Shown piece after piece: positions 6,012 through 12,339 of a DNA stretch of 12,412 bases; position 1 is the stretch's first letter, and each line of letters begins with the position of its first letter. Below the pieces are notes generated by a model. It was not told where the DNA came from. It did not search any database and saw only the letters and a program-made list of their open reading frames with translations. The DNA lies in NCBI GenBank assembly GCA_023474015.1, contig JAMCYN010000011.1, forward strand, positions 1 to 12,412, given 5' to 3'. This stretch comes from Armatimonadota bacterium (lineage in GTDB: Bacteria > Armatimonadota > UBA5829). Position numbers and translations under genes: made by a program.

Positions 6012-6461
6012 GTGTCTACTCGCCCATCTTTTGATGAAGTTTATATGGAAGTGGTCGAGACTATCGCCCGGCGCTCCACGTGCCTAAGGAAAAAGGTCGG
6101 TGCTGTGATCACCAGCGACCACCGCATACTCTCGCACGGCTACAACGGTGTGCCCAGCGGACATGAGCACTGCTGCGACACGAAACGATGCCTCAAGGAC
6201 ATGGCCGGCTCGGAAGAGTACAAGGTGTGCGTGCACGCCGAGCAGAACGCCATCTGCCAGTGCGCCAAGCGCGGGCTTGCGCTGGAGGGCGCGACGGTAT
6301 ATACTAACGCCGATGTGTGCATCACGTGCGCGAAGTTGATGATATCGTCCGGAATCGCGCGCGTCGTCGTGAGGCGTGATCACAAAGGAACCTCGGACGG
6401 CATCAATCTCCTCAAGAAATGCCGGGTCAAAGTAGTGGAGTGGCCCAATGACGCATCCTGA
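6012..6461 (+). CDS. Deoxycytidylate (dCMP) deaminase, ComEB-like
   Basis: It converts dCMP to dUMP, the substrate for thymidylate synthesis. The zinc site is complete: HAEQNAI with His75 and catalytic Glu77, and CITC with Cys103 and Cys106. The N-terminal segment RRSTCLRKKVGAV and the Cys/His-rich insertion GHEHCCDTKRCL (51-61) are typical of dCMP deaminases rather than of free-cytidine or tRNA deaminases. At 149 residues the length is normal. The frame opens earlier at TTG 5985, but GTG 6012 has AGAGG six bases upstream and lies after the predicted transcription start. The stop overlaps the next gene by 14 bases. It is first in a five-gene unit that also holds a thymidylate-synthase-like gene, which fits a role in dTMP supply. 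Allosteric control by dCTP/dTTP is known for the family but not visible here. Confidence 0.93.
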   Translation: MSTRPSFDEVYMEVVETIARRSTCLRKKVGAVITSDHRILSHGYNGVPSGHEHCCDTKRCLKDMAGSEEYKVCVHAEQNAICQCAKRGLALEGATVYTNADVCITCAKLMISSGIARVVVRRDHKGTSDGINLLKKCRVKVVEWPNDAS

Positions 6462-7155
6462 CGCTGTAATTAGGGCGGTTGTGTTCGACATCGGGGCCAC
6501 GCTGGTCACCGGGCCGCCGATTGCGCCGAACAAGGTCATCGCGGCGCTGATCAAGGACGCCGAGCCCGCTGAGGTCGCGTCCGTGATCATGACAACGGAA
6601 CTGGAATCCCCCGGCCACGCGTGCAAGGTGCTGGAGAGTAAGTTCGGCCCTCTCGACGCCCAGGCCGCCACTGAGATATTCGATCTCTGGTATTCACAGC
6701 GCACGGCGGCGCAGGCGCTGCACGAGGCGTCGGATACGGTATTGGCGTTGAAGCGCTCGGGCCTGAAAATCGGCCTGCTTTCCGACATCTGGAGCCCGTA
6801 TTACGCGAGCGTGGAGAAGGCGCTGCCTGAAGTTGTCGCGGTGGCCGACTCGAAAATACTGAGCTTCGCAACCGGGGCGCGGAAGCCGGTTCGGGACAAC
6901 TTCGTGCGGTCGCTGGAGGAGCTTGGGGTGGAGCCGTGGGAGGCTGTGATGGTCGGGGACACCTACACGCACGACATACTCCCCGCGTTGGAATTGGGAA
7001 TGCGGACGATCTGGGTGCTGGCGAGGCCCGACCGCGAAGCTCACGCAATTATCGACATTCTAAATGGGCGGCTGCCCATGCCGACAGCCACCGTATCAAC
7101 CATAGGCAAGATCATGGGGCTGGACCTGTGGCCGTCATCAAACCCAGGAGCATAA
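6448..7155 (+). CDS. HAD-superfamily hydrolase-like protein
   Basis: This 235-residue protein has the haloacid dehalogenase fold: motif I VVFDIGATL with nucleophile Asp14, motif II LLSDI (Ser112), motif III Lys146 in GARKPVRDNF, and motif IV VGDTYTHDI with Asp171 and Asp176. An inserted helical cap lies at about 25-95. The second aspartate of the usual DxD in motif I is Gly16. Some active HAD phosphatases (the YihX type, as I recall) also have Gly there, so activity is not excluded. The ATG has GGAG seven bases upstream and overlaps the deaminase gene by 14 bases; the next gene starts one base after its stop. Between dCMP deaminase and a thymidylate-synthase-like gene, a nucleotide phosphatase or house-cleaning role is plausible, but the substrate is not shown. 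Confidence 0.88.
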   Translation: MTHPDAVIRAVVFDIGATLVTGPPIAPNKVIAALIKDAEPAEVASVIMTTELESPGHACKVLESKFGPLDAQAATEIFDLWYSQRTAAQALHEASDTVLALKRSGLKIGLLSDIWSPYYASVEKALPEVVAVADSKILSFATGARKPVRDNFVRSLEELGVEPWEAVMVGDTYTHDILPALELGMRTIWVLARPDREAHAIIDILNGRLPMPTATVSTIGKIMGLDLWPSSNPGA

Positions 7156-7156
7156 G

Positions 7157-7771
7157 ATGGAGATAACACGAGTCGTACGACATACCGTTGAAGAGCTTCT
7201 CGCCAACATGCGCAAGGTGGGGATGCTCACGCACCCCGAGGCGCGAGTTTACGACAAATCCACCATAGAACTGCCAACCCTACACACGGACGAGATCGCC
7301 CCGGCGCAGCGATACGTGCTCGCCTGCGAGATCATGAAAGTCCGAGACCTGCGGTGGGCGCTGAGAGAGCATGGGATCGATCTGTTCAAGCTCGACGGCT
7401 ATGTCACGATCTGGCTCCAGGGTTACGATGACCCCATCGACGTCCTGCCGCCGGTGATCGAGGAATCGACGGAAGCGGACGGAAGCGCGGTCAAGATATT
7501 AAACGATGGAATGCACCGCGTCTATTTGGCTCGGATGGAGCGCTCGCCGATCCAGGTGCTCTATGTCAGCGGCGTGCCGAAGGAATATCCTTACTATGCG
7601 TTTCCTCTGGTGGACGGCTGGGGCGGAGTGGAGATCGTCCACGAGTTGCCCGAGGGCTACATCAAGAAGTGGCATCGTATAAAGAACTACAAGACCCTCT
7701 ACCGCGACTTCAACACCGGCTTCCAGAACGTGGGAGGACCCAGGGGGCACTTCACCAATGCCGGAAAATGA
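7157..7771 (+). CDS. ParB/sulfiredoxin-like protein of unknown function
   Basis: I do not recognise this 204-residue protein as a named family. The centre, IDVLPPVIEES (94-104) then KILNDGMHRVYLAR (113-126), has the layout of the ParB/sulfiredoxin fold, where a PP segment and a D-G-x-H-R loop form a nucleotide-binding site. Besides ParB CTPases and sulfiredoxin, this fold includes a free serine kinase, so an ATP- or CTP-dependent reaction is possible. The C-terminal part (YPYYAFPL, GWGGVEI, YRDFNTGF, GGPRG) is rich in aromatic and glycine residues and looks like a conserved extension. There is no helix-turn-helix of a DNA-binding ParB. The ATG has GGAG six bases upstream, starts one base after the HAD gene stops, and the end overlaps the thymidylate-synthase-like gene by 14 bases. 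Such coupling suggests related function. Confidence 0.82.
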   Translation: MEITRVVRHTVEELLANMRKVGMLTHPEARVYDKSTIELPTLHTDEIAPAQRYVLACEIMKVRDLRWALREHGIDLFKLDGYVTIWLQGYDDPIDVLPPVIEESTEADGSAVKILNDGMHRVYLARMERSPIQVLYVSGVPKEYPYYAFPLVDGWGGVEIVHELPEGYIKKWHRIKNYKTLYRDFNTGFQNVGGPRGHFTNAGK

Positions 7772-9215
7772 GTCCGTGCCCGGCGAGTTCGTTCCGCTAT
7801 ACTTCGGCAACAAGCTGAGGGTAGTGAACCCCCGAGGCCGGGTAGGAATACTTACGCTTTGGAGTAAGATCGAGTTTGTCGAGAAGACACTCGCCGATCT
7901 CAAAATTGATCTCGGCTCCGAAACGTCCAAGATCGCCGTTATCGGTAACCTCTACGGTAATGGCATCCCCCATCTCCTGCGCAACCTGCTGTATAATCCC
8001 CAGATCCGGCATCTGGTCATCTGCGGCGCGAACAGGTCCGGCTCCGCAGAGGACATCGTCGCGTTCTTCCGGTACGGTTTGGAGAAGACGATGAGCCTGG
8101 GGGAGACGGTCACGAAAATCGTCGACAGAAGCCGCATCATCGACGACATGGTTACACCGGAACACTTCACCGTTCAACCGCAGATGGTGATGGTTGGGGA
8201 GTTGAGAGATAAAGAATCTCGCGAATACTTATACGATGTTATACAGTCATTCAGCCCTGAACAGCCTATTACGGGCGAGAGGATGGAAATCGAGCTGCCC
8301 GAGGTGTGCGTGACACACTATCCCAGCGAGCCGCGAAACCACAACATCGTGGCGGACACTCCGCTGACGGCCTGGCGGGAACTCATATTCCGGCTGGTCC
8401 GCTTCGGCCACCTCGTCCAACTAAGAAAGGGCGACCGCCAGGAACTGCAAAATGTGCGGGTTGTCGTCCGATACCCCCAGCTAGACGATGACGAAGACCT
8501 CAAACAGTATAACTTCTCCCGAGAAGAACTTATACAATACCAGCACGATATGCTGGTCGGGCCGCTGCCGGAGGACCATAGCTATACTTATGGCAACCGG
8601 ATACGGGAGTACTACGGTTTCGATGCACTCGACAAGTTCGCTGACCGTCTCAGAGACAACCCCCAGGATCGCGACTGCTACCTGGCGCTGTGGGATAGCC
8701 GGCGCGATATAGACTCCGACGACGCCCCGTGCCTGGTATCGCTCTTTTTCCGGGTCTATGACGATCAACTCACCCTCACAGCCACGTATCGCACCCACAA
8801 CGCGCTCGACGCCTGGCTAAAGAACGTCTATGGCCTGATGAAGGCGCAGAAGATCGTCGCGGAGAAGTCCGGGCTGGAGGTCGGCGCGTTGACTGTTATT
8901 AGCCACTCGATCAGCGTCGATCCGTCCAAGTATGACATCGCCAAGAGGGTCGCGAACTCGAAGACGTTCTCGCTTGAGATCGACCCCAACGGCCAGTTGA
9001 TGGTCAGCGTCGAAGAGGGCGAGATAATAGTCAGGCACTCCAACGACGACGGCGTGGTGCTCAATGAATATCGCTCCAAAAAAGCCGAGAGAATCCAGCA
9101 CGAACTCAATCGCGACTGTGTAATCTCCGACATCAACCACGCTATGTACATCGGCCGACAGCTTGCCAAGGCCGAGAATTGCATTCGGACCGGGGAGAAG
9201 TTCGAAGAAGGTTAG
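7758..9215 (+). CDS. Chimeric thymidylate-synthase-like protein (MtrA-like + TS-like + DUF4346-like)
   Basis: Three parts are visible in 485 residues. Residues about 25-110 resemble MtrA, the tetrahydromethanopterin methyltransferase subunit A: ILTLWSK, IAVIGNLYGNG, LLRNLLYNPQIRHLVICG. Residues about 175-390 resemble thymidylate synthase: YGNRIREYYG (278-287), then APCLVSLFFRV with the candidate nucleophile Cys325. Arg345 lies 20 and Asn356 31 residues after it, exactly the spacing of Cys146, Arg166 and Asn177 in E. coli ThyA; the Asn fits dUMP rather than dCMP. LEVGALT (373-379) also matches. Residues about 404-485 end in DINHAMYIGRQLAKAE, as in DUF4346 proteins found with MtrA-like domains. 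It may methylate dUMP made by the first gene of the unit, perhaps with an unusual one-carbon donor. Deviations from ThyA include Asn348 for Asp169 and no clear T-H-x-Y motif. AGGGGG lies ten bases before the ATG. Confidence 0.82.
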   Translation: MPENESVPGEFVPLYFGNKLRVVNPRGRVGILTLWSKIEFVEKTLADLKIDLGSETSKIAVIGNLYGNGIPHLLRNLLYNPQIRHLVICGANRSGSAEDIVAFFRYGLEKTMSLGETVTKIVDRSRIIDDMVTPEHFTVQPQMVMVGELRDKESREYLYDVIQSFSPEQPITGERMEIELPEVCVTHYPSEPRNHNIVADTPLTAWRELIFRLVRFGHLVQLRKGDRQELQNVRVVVRYPQLDDDEDLKQYNFSREELIQYQHDMLVGPLPEDHSYTYGNRIREYYGFDALDKFADRLRDNPQDRDCYLALWDSRRDIDSDDAPCLVSLFFRVYDDQLTLTATYRTHNALDAWLKNVYGLMKAQKIVAEKSGLEVGALTVISHSISVDPSKYDIAKRVANSKTFSLEIDPNGQLMVSVEEGEIIVRHSNDDGVVLNEYRSKKAERIQHELNRDCVISDINHAMYIGRQLAKAENCIRTGEKFEEG

Positions 9216-9219
9216 CTGG

Positions 9220-10077
9220 ATGTCAAACGACGATCTGAAGAGAAGAATCGAGGCGCTCAACAGAAAGCCTCTGAATAACGTGCCGGAGGAGCAGTCTGAG
9301 ATCAGGGGACTGCGACAGAAGACGGAGAAGGCCGCACAAGTCCGGCTGACGGCCATCTCTCTCGAAGAGGCAATCGAAGGCGTGGTAACGGACGCCCCCA
9401 CTGGGCCTGGTTACTATCTAGTCGAGAAGCCCGCGACCGAACTCGAAGCCGAGGCCTCGCTGATCCACCGGAGATTCGGACGTATAGCGGGCCATGGTGA
9501 CTCCGATGCTGCGGAGCGCGTCGCCCGAGCGTGTAAATCCGAGAAGATTGAACCGGATGAGGTCGTATTTCTCGATCTCGAAACCACCGGGCTGAGCATG
9601 ACCCCTGTCTTCCTGATTGGCACTATGGAATGCCGCGACCACGGATTTGTGTTCAAGCAATACCTTGCGCGGGACTACTCCGAGGAGGTCAGCATCCTCG
9701 CTGCCTTCGCCGTGCGATTAAAGAACACGCGCCTGCTGATCACGTTCAATGGAAAGTGCTTCGATGTGCCGTATCTGCAGGGGCGAGCAGTCGCCAGGGG
9801 CGTCTGCCTGCACGAGCGCCATCACCACCTCGATTTGCTGCATGAGGCGCGCCGGATTTATCGCAAATCCCTTCCAAACTGCAAGCTGCAGACGCTGGAG
9901 CAGATGGTCTGCGGGCGCTATCGCGAAGACGACATCCCCGGCGCGGAGATTCCGCGTGCGTACCACGAGTTCGTCCGCACCGGCAACGCTAACAAGATCG
10001 GCAGGATTATGCAGCACAACCTCTACGACCTCCTCACGATGGCCGACCTGATGCACCGAATGTGGTACCGTGATTAG
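9220..10077 (+). CDS. YprB-type RNase H-like (DEDD) exonuclease domain protein
   Basis: This 285-residue protein has an N-terminal polar, partly helical region (1-110) and a C-terminal ribonuclease H-like domain of the YprB/RNase_H_2 type. The acidic residues of a DEDD 3'-5' exonuclease are present: Asp119 and Glu121 in FLDLETTGLS, Asp182 in ITFNGKCFDVPYL, Asp205 in HHLDLLHEARR, and His266/Asp270 in QHNLYDLLTM. The substrate of YprB proteins is not established; a nucleic acid is expected. The frame extends back to 9163 inside the preceding gene, but the ATG at 9220 has AGAAGG about eight bases upstream and lies four bases after the previous stop. It is the last gene of the five-gene unit. I see no clear terminator after it; the stop is 16 bases from the convergent gene. 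Confidence 0.9.
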   Translation: MSNDDLKRRIEALNRKPLNNVPEEQSEIRGLRQKTEKAAQVRLTAISLEEAIEGVVTDAPTGPGYYLVEKPATELEAEASLIHRRFGRIAGHGDSDAAERVARACKSEKIEPDEVVFLDLETTGLSMTPVFLIGTMECRDHGFVFKQYLARDYSEEVSILAAFAVRLKNTRLLITFNGKCFDVPYLQGRAVARGVCLHERHHHLDLLHEARRIYRKSLPNCKLQTLEQMVCGRYREDDIPGAEIPRAYHEFVRTGNANKIGRIMQHNLYDLLTMADLMHRMWYRD

Positions 10078-10093
10078 CCAGGGGTCATAAAGC

Positions 10094-10828
10094 CTAATGC
10101 CTATCCCTCGCCGCTATCTCCGCCGCTATGAACCCGCGCCGGAGCATGCTGGTGAGGGTTATGACGCTCGCGGACGCGGATAGGCATATACTCGTACATT
10201 TTGGCCGTGGTTTTTCTTCTTTGGTCCCCTTGTGCAGGGGAATGGCTCCGGATAGCGTCTCGATATCCGCCAGCGTCGCCCGGATAGCCTCCGGATAGGC
10301 ATCGGCACCAATGACTTCTTCCCGCACTAGTTGGGCATAGTCGGGCCAGGCCGCAAGAGCTTTATGAAATCGATGGATAAGCCTGCCATGCTGCCGATCG
10401 GCATCCAGGCAATTTATCGAGTCGATGAAATGGTCCCAGGCGCGGGGGCGGTGTCTGTGCAGGAGTGAGGCGAGAATCGCGTAAACCGGCTCCACGTCGT
10501 AATAGACCTCGACGAGGTAACGAATCTGACGGGCATCTTCACGAGAATGCCCGCGCTCCCGCAGCCAGTCGAGGTAATTTGAGACGAGTCCCGATTCCCA
10601 AACTCGGGTATAGGCACGCTGCCTGAGCTTCTTTGCCGCCCACTCCACGCGGCGCAGGTCGAACGAAGAGCCCAACCATTCCCGCGCAAAATCGAGGCAG
10701 CAAGGCCCATACGATTCGGCGTTCAAAACTCTGGCGCTGACCCCACGAGAGATATCCCCGCAGGCGAGCGCGGGCCGGACTACAGCACGCTCGGTTGGGC
10801 CAATGATTGATGACGAGCCTCGGCGCAT
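10094..10828 (-). CDS. Helical protein resembling the DehI family, probably truncated
   Basis: The 244-residue frame is rich in helices and looks coding from about residue 25 to 205. The order of motifs reminds me of DehI (halocarboxylic acid dehalogenase) relatives: ARVLNAESYGPCCLDFAREWL (32-52), LVEVYYDVEPVYAILASLLH (104-123), then a second-repeat-like AWPDYAQLVREEVIG (159-173). DehI proteins are near 300 residues with two repeats; here the second repeat seems to break off. The last 35 residues (from about KPRPKC) and the first 20 do not look like protein of the same composition. The ATG at 10828 has only a weak G-rich upstream site. It may be a decaying copy or an ORFan. I would not infer dehalogenase activity: the family link is from memory of motif layout and the key Asp cannot be placed. 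Confidence 0.5.
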   Translation of the reverse strand: MRRGSSSIIGPTERAVVRPALACGDISRGVSARVLNAESYGPCCLDFAREWLGSSFDLRRVEWAAKKLRQRAYTRVWESGLVSNYLDWLRERGHSREDARQIRYLVEVYYDVEPVYAILASLLHRHRPRAWDHFIDSINCLDADRQHGRLIHRFHKALAAWPDYAQLVREEVIGADAYPEAIRATLADIETLSGAIPLHKGTKEEKPRPKCTSICLSASASVITLTSMLRRGFIAAEIAARDRH

Positions 10829-11034
10829 CGTAACGGTTCCCCCAATGGAGCCGCCCGAGCCTGCCCTCCGCGGCAGTTCTGATTAGACACTTGCATTGGC
10901 CCTGATGATGCTGAAGCGTGATTCGCTCACACAAGCAGGCATATTTTTGCCAAGGGGAACTGGTTCCAAACCAGAAAGTTTCCAACGGCGCTTAGATGCT
11001 TCGGCTGCAAGCAACCGAAGCATCAATAGCACGC
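10829..11034. other. Non-coding gap with a short dyad
   Basis: I see no supported gene in these 206 bases. A perfect 6-bp stem, CTGGTT (10960-10965) with AACCAG (10969-10974) and a 3-base loop, overlaps the palindrome GGAACTGGTTCC (10956-10967). No T tract follows on either strand. A 148-codon minus-strand frame crosses the region into the DehI-like gene, but its composition is unlike protein. The rluD-side hairpin is listed separately. Confidence 0.4.
10995..11024 (-). terminator. Perfect hairpin downstream of rluD
   Basis: GATGCTTCGG (10995-11004) pairs perfectly with CCGAAGCATC (11015-11024) around a 10-base loop, starting 11 bases beyond the rluD stop. The minus strand continues TAAGCGCC without a T run, so it is not a textbook intrinsic terminator; it may stabilise the transcript end. 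Confidence 0.5.
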
Positions 11035-12033
11035 CTATCGTTCCGCGTGCTCTCTGAGCCAACGGATCAACGCGTCCATGTCATCCGGGACCGGGGCATC
11101 GAAGGTCAGGCGCTCGCCAGTGGTCGGATGATCGAATGACAGCGAATACGCGTGCAGCGCCTGGCCATGGAGTCGTTCCATGTGTTCCGATAGCTCTCTA
11201 TGCTCGATCTTGTTAAATGACGGTGGGATCGCCCGCTTCGTGCCGCCGTAGACGGGGTCGCCGACAACCGGGTGCCCGATGAACGAGCAGTGGACCCGTA
11301 TCTGATGCGTCCGGCCTGTATCGAGCTTCGCCTCAATGAGCGTGAAGTCGCGGAACCGCTCGATCACCCTGAGGTTCGTTATGGCCTCGCGTGCGGTGTA
11401 ACGCTTGGGCTCCTTTATCACGGCCATCTTCTGGCGGTCGGTGGGATGCCGGCCTATCGGTGCGTCGACCACCGCCTCGTTGAACTTGGCCGCGCCCCAG
11501 ACCAGAGCGATGTACTTGCGTTCGGCGCTCCGCTGTTGTATCTGCTTCTGAAGCGACGCGTGGGCCGCATCGGTCTTGGCGACAACCAGCAGCCCCGAGG
11601 TGTCCTTGTCCAGCCGGTGCACTATCCCCGGCCTCTCGACTCCGCCGATCCCTGAAAGGTCCTCACTGTGCGCGAGAATGGCGTTCACCAGCGTACCGTG
11701 TTTGCTGCCGGGCGCAGGGTGGACGGTCATTCCCTTCGCCTTGTTGACGACGATGATCTGCTCGTCCTCGAATAGAATGTCCAATGGGATTTCTTCAGCG
11801 GCGATCTCCGTGGGCTCGGCGGGGGGTATGGTGAGGATGATGCGCTCGCCGGGCTGGAGCTTGTAGCCGGGCCGCTGCAAGGCGCCGTTAACCAGCACGT
11901 GGCCACTGCTGATGAGCTTCTGGATGTAAGACCGGGACAGCTCCGGCACGCACCCGGCCAGGTATATGTCCAGCCGCCCGCCGGCTCCGGGTTCAACGAT
12001 GATTTCTTTGGTGTTCACGAGGAGAAGGTTCAA
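11035..12033 (-). CDS. rluD: RluD-family 23S rRNA pseudouridine synthase
   Basis: It isomerises uridines in large-subunit rRNA to pseudouridine. An S4 RNA-binding domain covers about 18-75 (GRLDIYLAGCVPELSRSYIQKLI, LVNG). The catalytic domain runs from about 85 to 325, with PGIVHRLDKDTSGLLVVAKT holding the catalytic Asp142, then ERKYIALVWG, GRTHQIRVH (240-248) and GHPVVGDPVYGG. At 332 residues it has the normal length for RluD/RluC enzymes, and RluD is the better match in layout. The start is uncertain: TTG 12033 gives the full frame but has no ribosome site nearby (a G-rich stretch lies 15 bases upstream), and GTG 12018 is equally bare. It lies 111 bases downstream of tRNA-Lys on the same strand, with no clear promoter or terminator between, so read-through from the tRNA promoter is possible. 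Confidence 0.95.
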   Translation of the reverse strand: MNLLLVNTKEIIVEPGAGGRLDIYLAGCVPELSRSYIQKLISSGHVLVNGALQRPGYKLQPGERIILTIPPAEPTEIAAEEIPLDILFEDEQIIVVNKAKGMTVHPAPGSKHGTLVNAILAHSEDLSGIGGVERPGIVHRLDKDTSGLLVVAKTDAAHASLQKQIQQRSAERKYIALVWGAAKFNEAVVDAPIGRHPTDRQKMAVIKEPKRYTAREAITNLRVIERFRDFTLIEAKLDTGRTHQIRVHCSFIGHPVVGDPVYGGTKRAIPPSFNKIEHRELSEHMERLHGQALHAYSLSFDHPTTGERLTFDAPVPDDMDALIRWLREHAER

Positions 12034-12048
12034 TGCGGTGCGATTTTT

Positions 12049-12090
12049 CCCCTTCTTTGGGAAATGGGGTACTGCCCGCGAAGAGCGCGG
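12049..12090 (-). other. Dyads between tRNA-Lys and rluD
   Basis: CCGCG (12076-12080) pairs with CGCGG (12086-12090) with a 5-base loop, and CCCC (12051-12054) with GGGG (12065-12068). On the minus strand neither is followed by T residues; AAAAA follows the second. They may help tRNA 3'-end processing or slow transcription before rluD. No gene is seen in 12034-12144. Confidence 0.25.
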
Positions 12091-12144
12091 TGGCTGCTAT
12101 ATCTCAACCTAGCTCATTGCAGAGATAGTTTTCCACTTTACAAT

Positions 12145-12220
12145 TGGTAGGTCGGACGGGACTCGAACCCGTGACTCTCGCCTTAAAAGGGCGATACTCT
12201 ACCGACTGAGTTACCGACCC
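12145..12220 (-). tRNA. tRNA-Lys (anticodon TTT)
   Basis: The minus strand folds as a complete 76-base tRNA with encoded CCA (12145-12147). The acceptor 5' strand is GGGTCGG, the D arm ACTC-AGTCGGTA-GAGT, the anticodon stem TCGCC/GGCGA with loop CTTTTAA giving anticodon TTT, the variable loop five bases, and the T arm ACGGG-TTCGAGT-CCCGT. The discriminator base is A. The first acceptor pair is G1-T72 where a G-C pair is usual. It reads AAA and AAG lysine codons. An excellent promoter lies directly upstream. Confidence 0.97.
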
Positions 12221-12241
12221 ACAACCCAATATTACCACCAG

Positions 12242-12271
12242 ATTATACCATCCACGCGCTCCGACGGTCAA
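12242..12271 (-). promoter_or_regulatory. Sigma70 promoter of tRNA-Lys
   Basis: The minus strand reads TTGACC (12271-12266), 18 bases, TATAAT (12247-12242), a perfect -10 preceded by TGG, which makes it an extended -10. Transcription would begin about 15 bases before the mature tRNA. It lies only about 20 bases from the insertion-sequence end at the right edge. Confidence 0.85.
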
Positions 12272-12293
12272 TAGAGTGCGGGTTGGGTGTACT

Positions 12294-12339
12294 TGCCGAG
12301 CGATTATGTCCCCCTTAACTGCCGAGCGATAATGTCCCC
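12294..12339. repeat. Two tandem 20-bp terminal repeats of an insertion sequence
   Basis: TGCCGAGCGATTATGTCCCC (12294-12313) recurs at 12320-12339 with one change (A for the second T of TT), 26 bases start to start, with a six-base CCTTAA-like spacer. Repeated ends containing ATGTCCCC are known from several insertion-sequence groups and probably serve as transposase binding sites. A transposase-like frame starts immediately after. Confidence 0.75.

Noticed and set aside
6084..6788. Open frame of 234 codons on the minus strand
   Set aside because: It is antisense to the dCMP deaminase and HAD genes, both with intact motifs.
9163..9219. Upstream start of the exonuclease-like gene inside the TS-like gene
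   Set aside because: It would overlap the end of the TS-like gene by 53 bases; the ATG at 9220 has a good ribosome site four bases after the previous stop.
10225..10241. TCCCC...GGGGA hairpin as a terminator of the exonuclease gene
   Set aside because: It is about 150 bases downstream, inside the convergent gene, and no T tract follows on either strand.
10815..10840. GGGGGAACC upstream of the DehI-like ATG as a third ECF promoter
   Set aside because: The next CGTC lies 20 bases after GGAAC rather than 17 and falls inside the coding frame.
10539..10985. Open frame of 148 codons on the minus strand, overlapping the DehI-like gene
   Set aside because: Its composition (many Arg, Cys and Trp) is not protein-like and it competes with a better frame. 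I cannot exclude that part of it belongs to a frameshifted gene.
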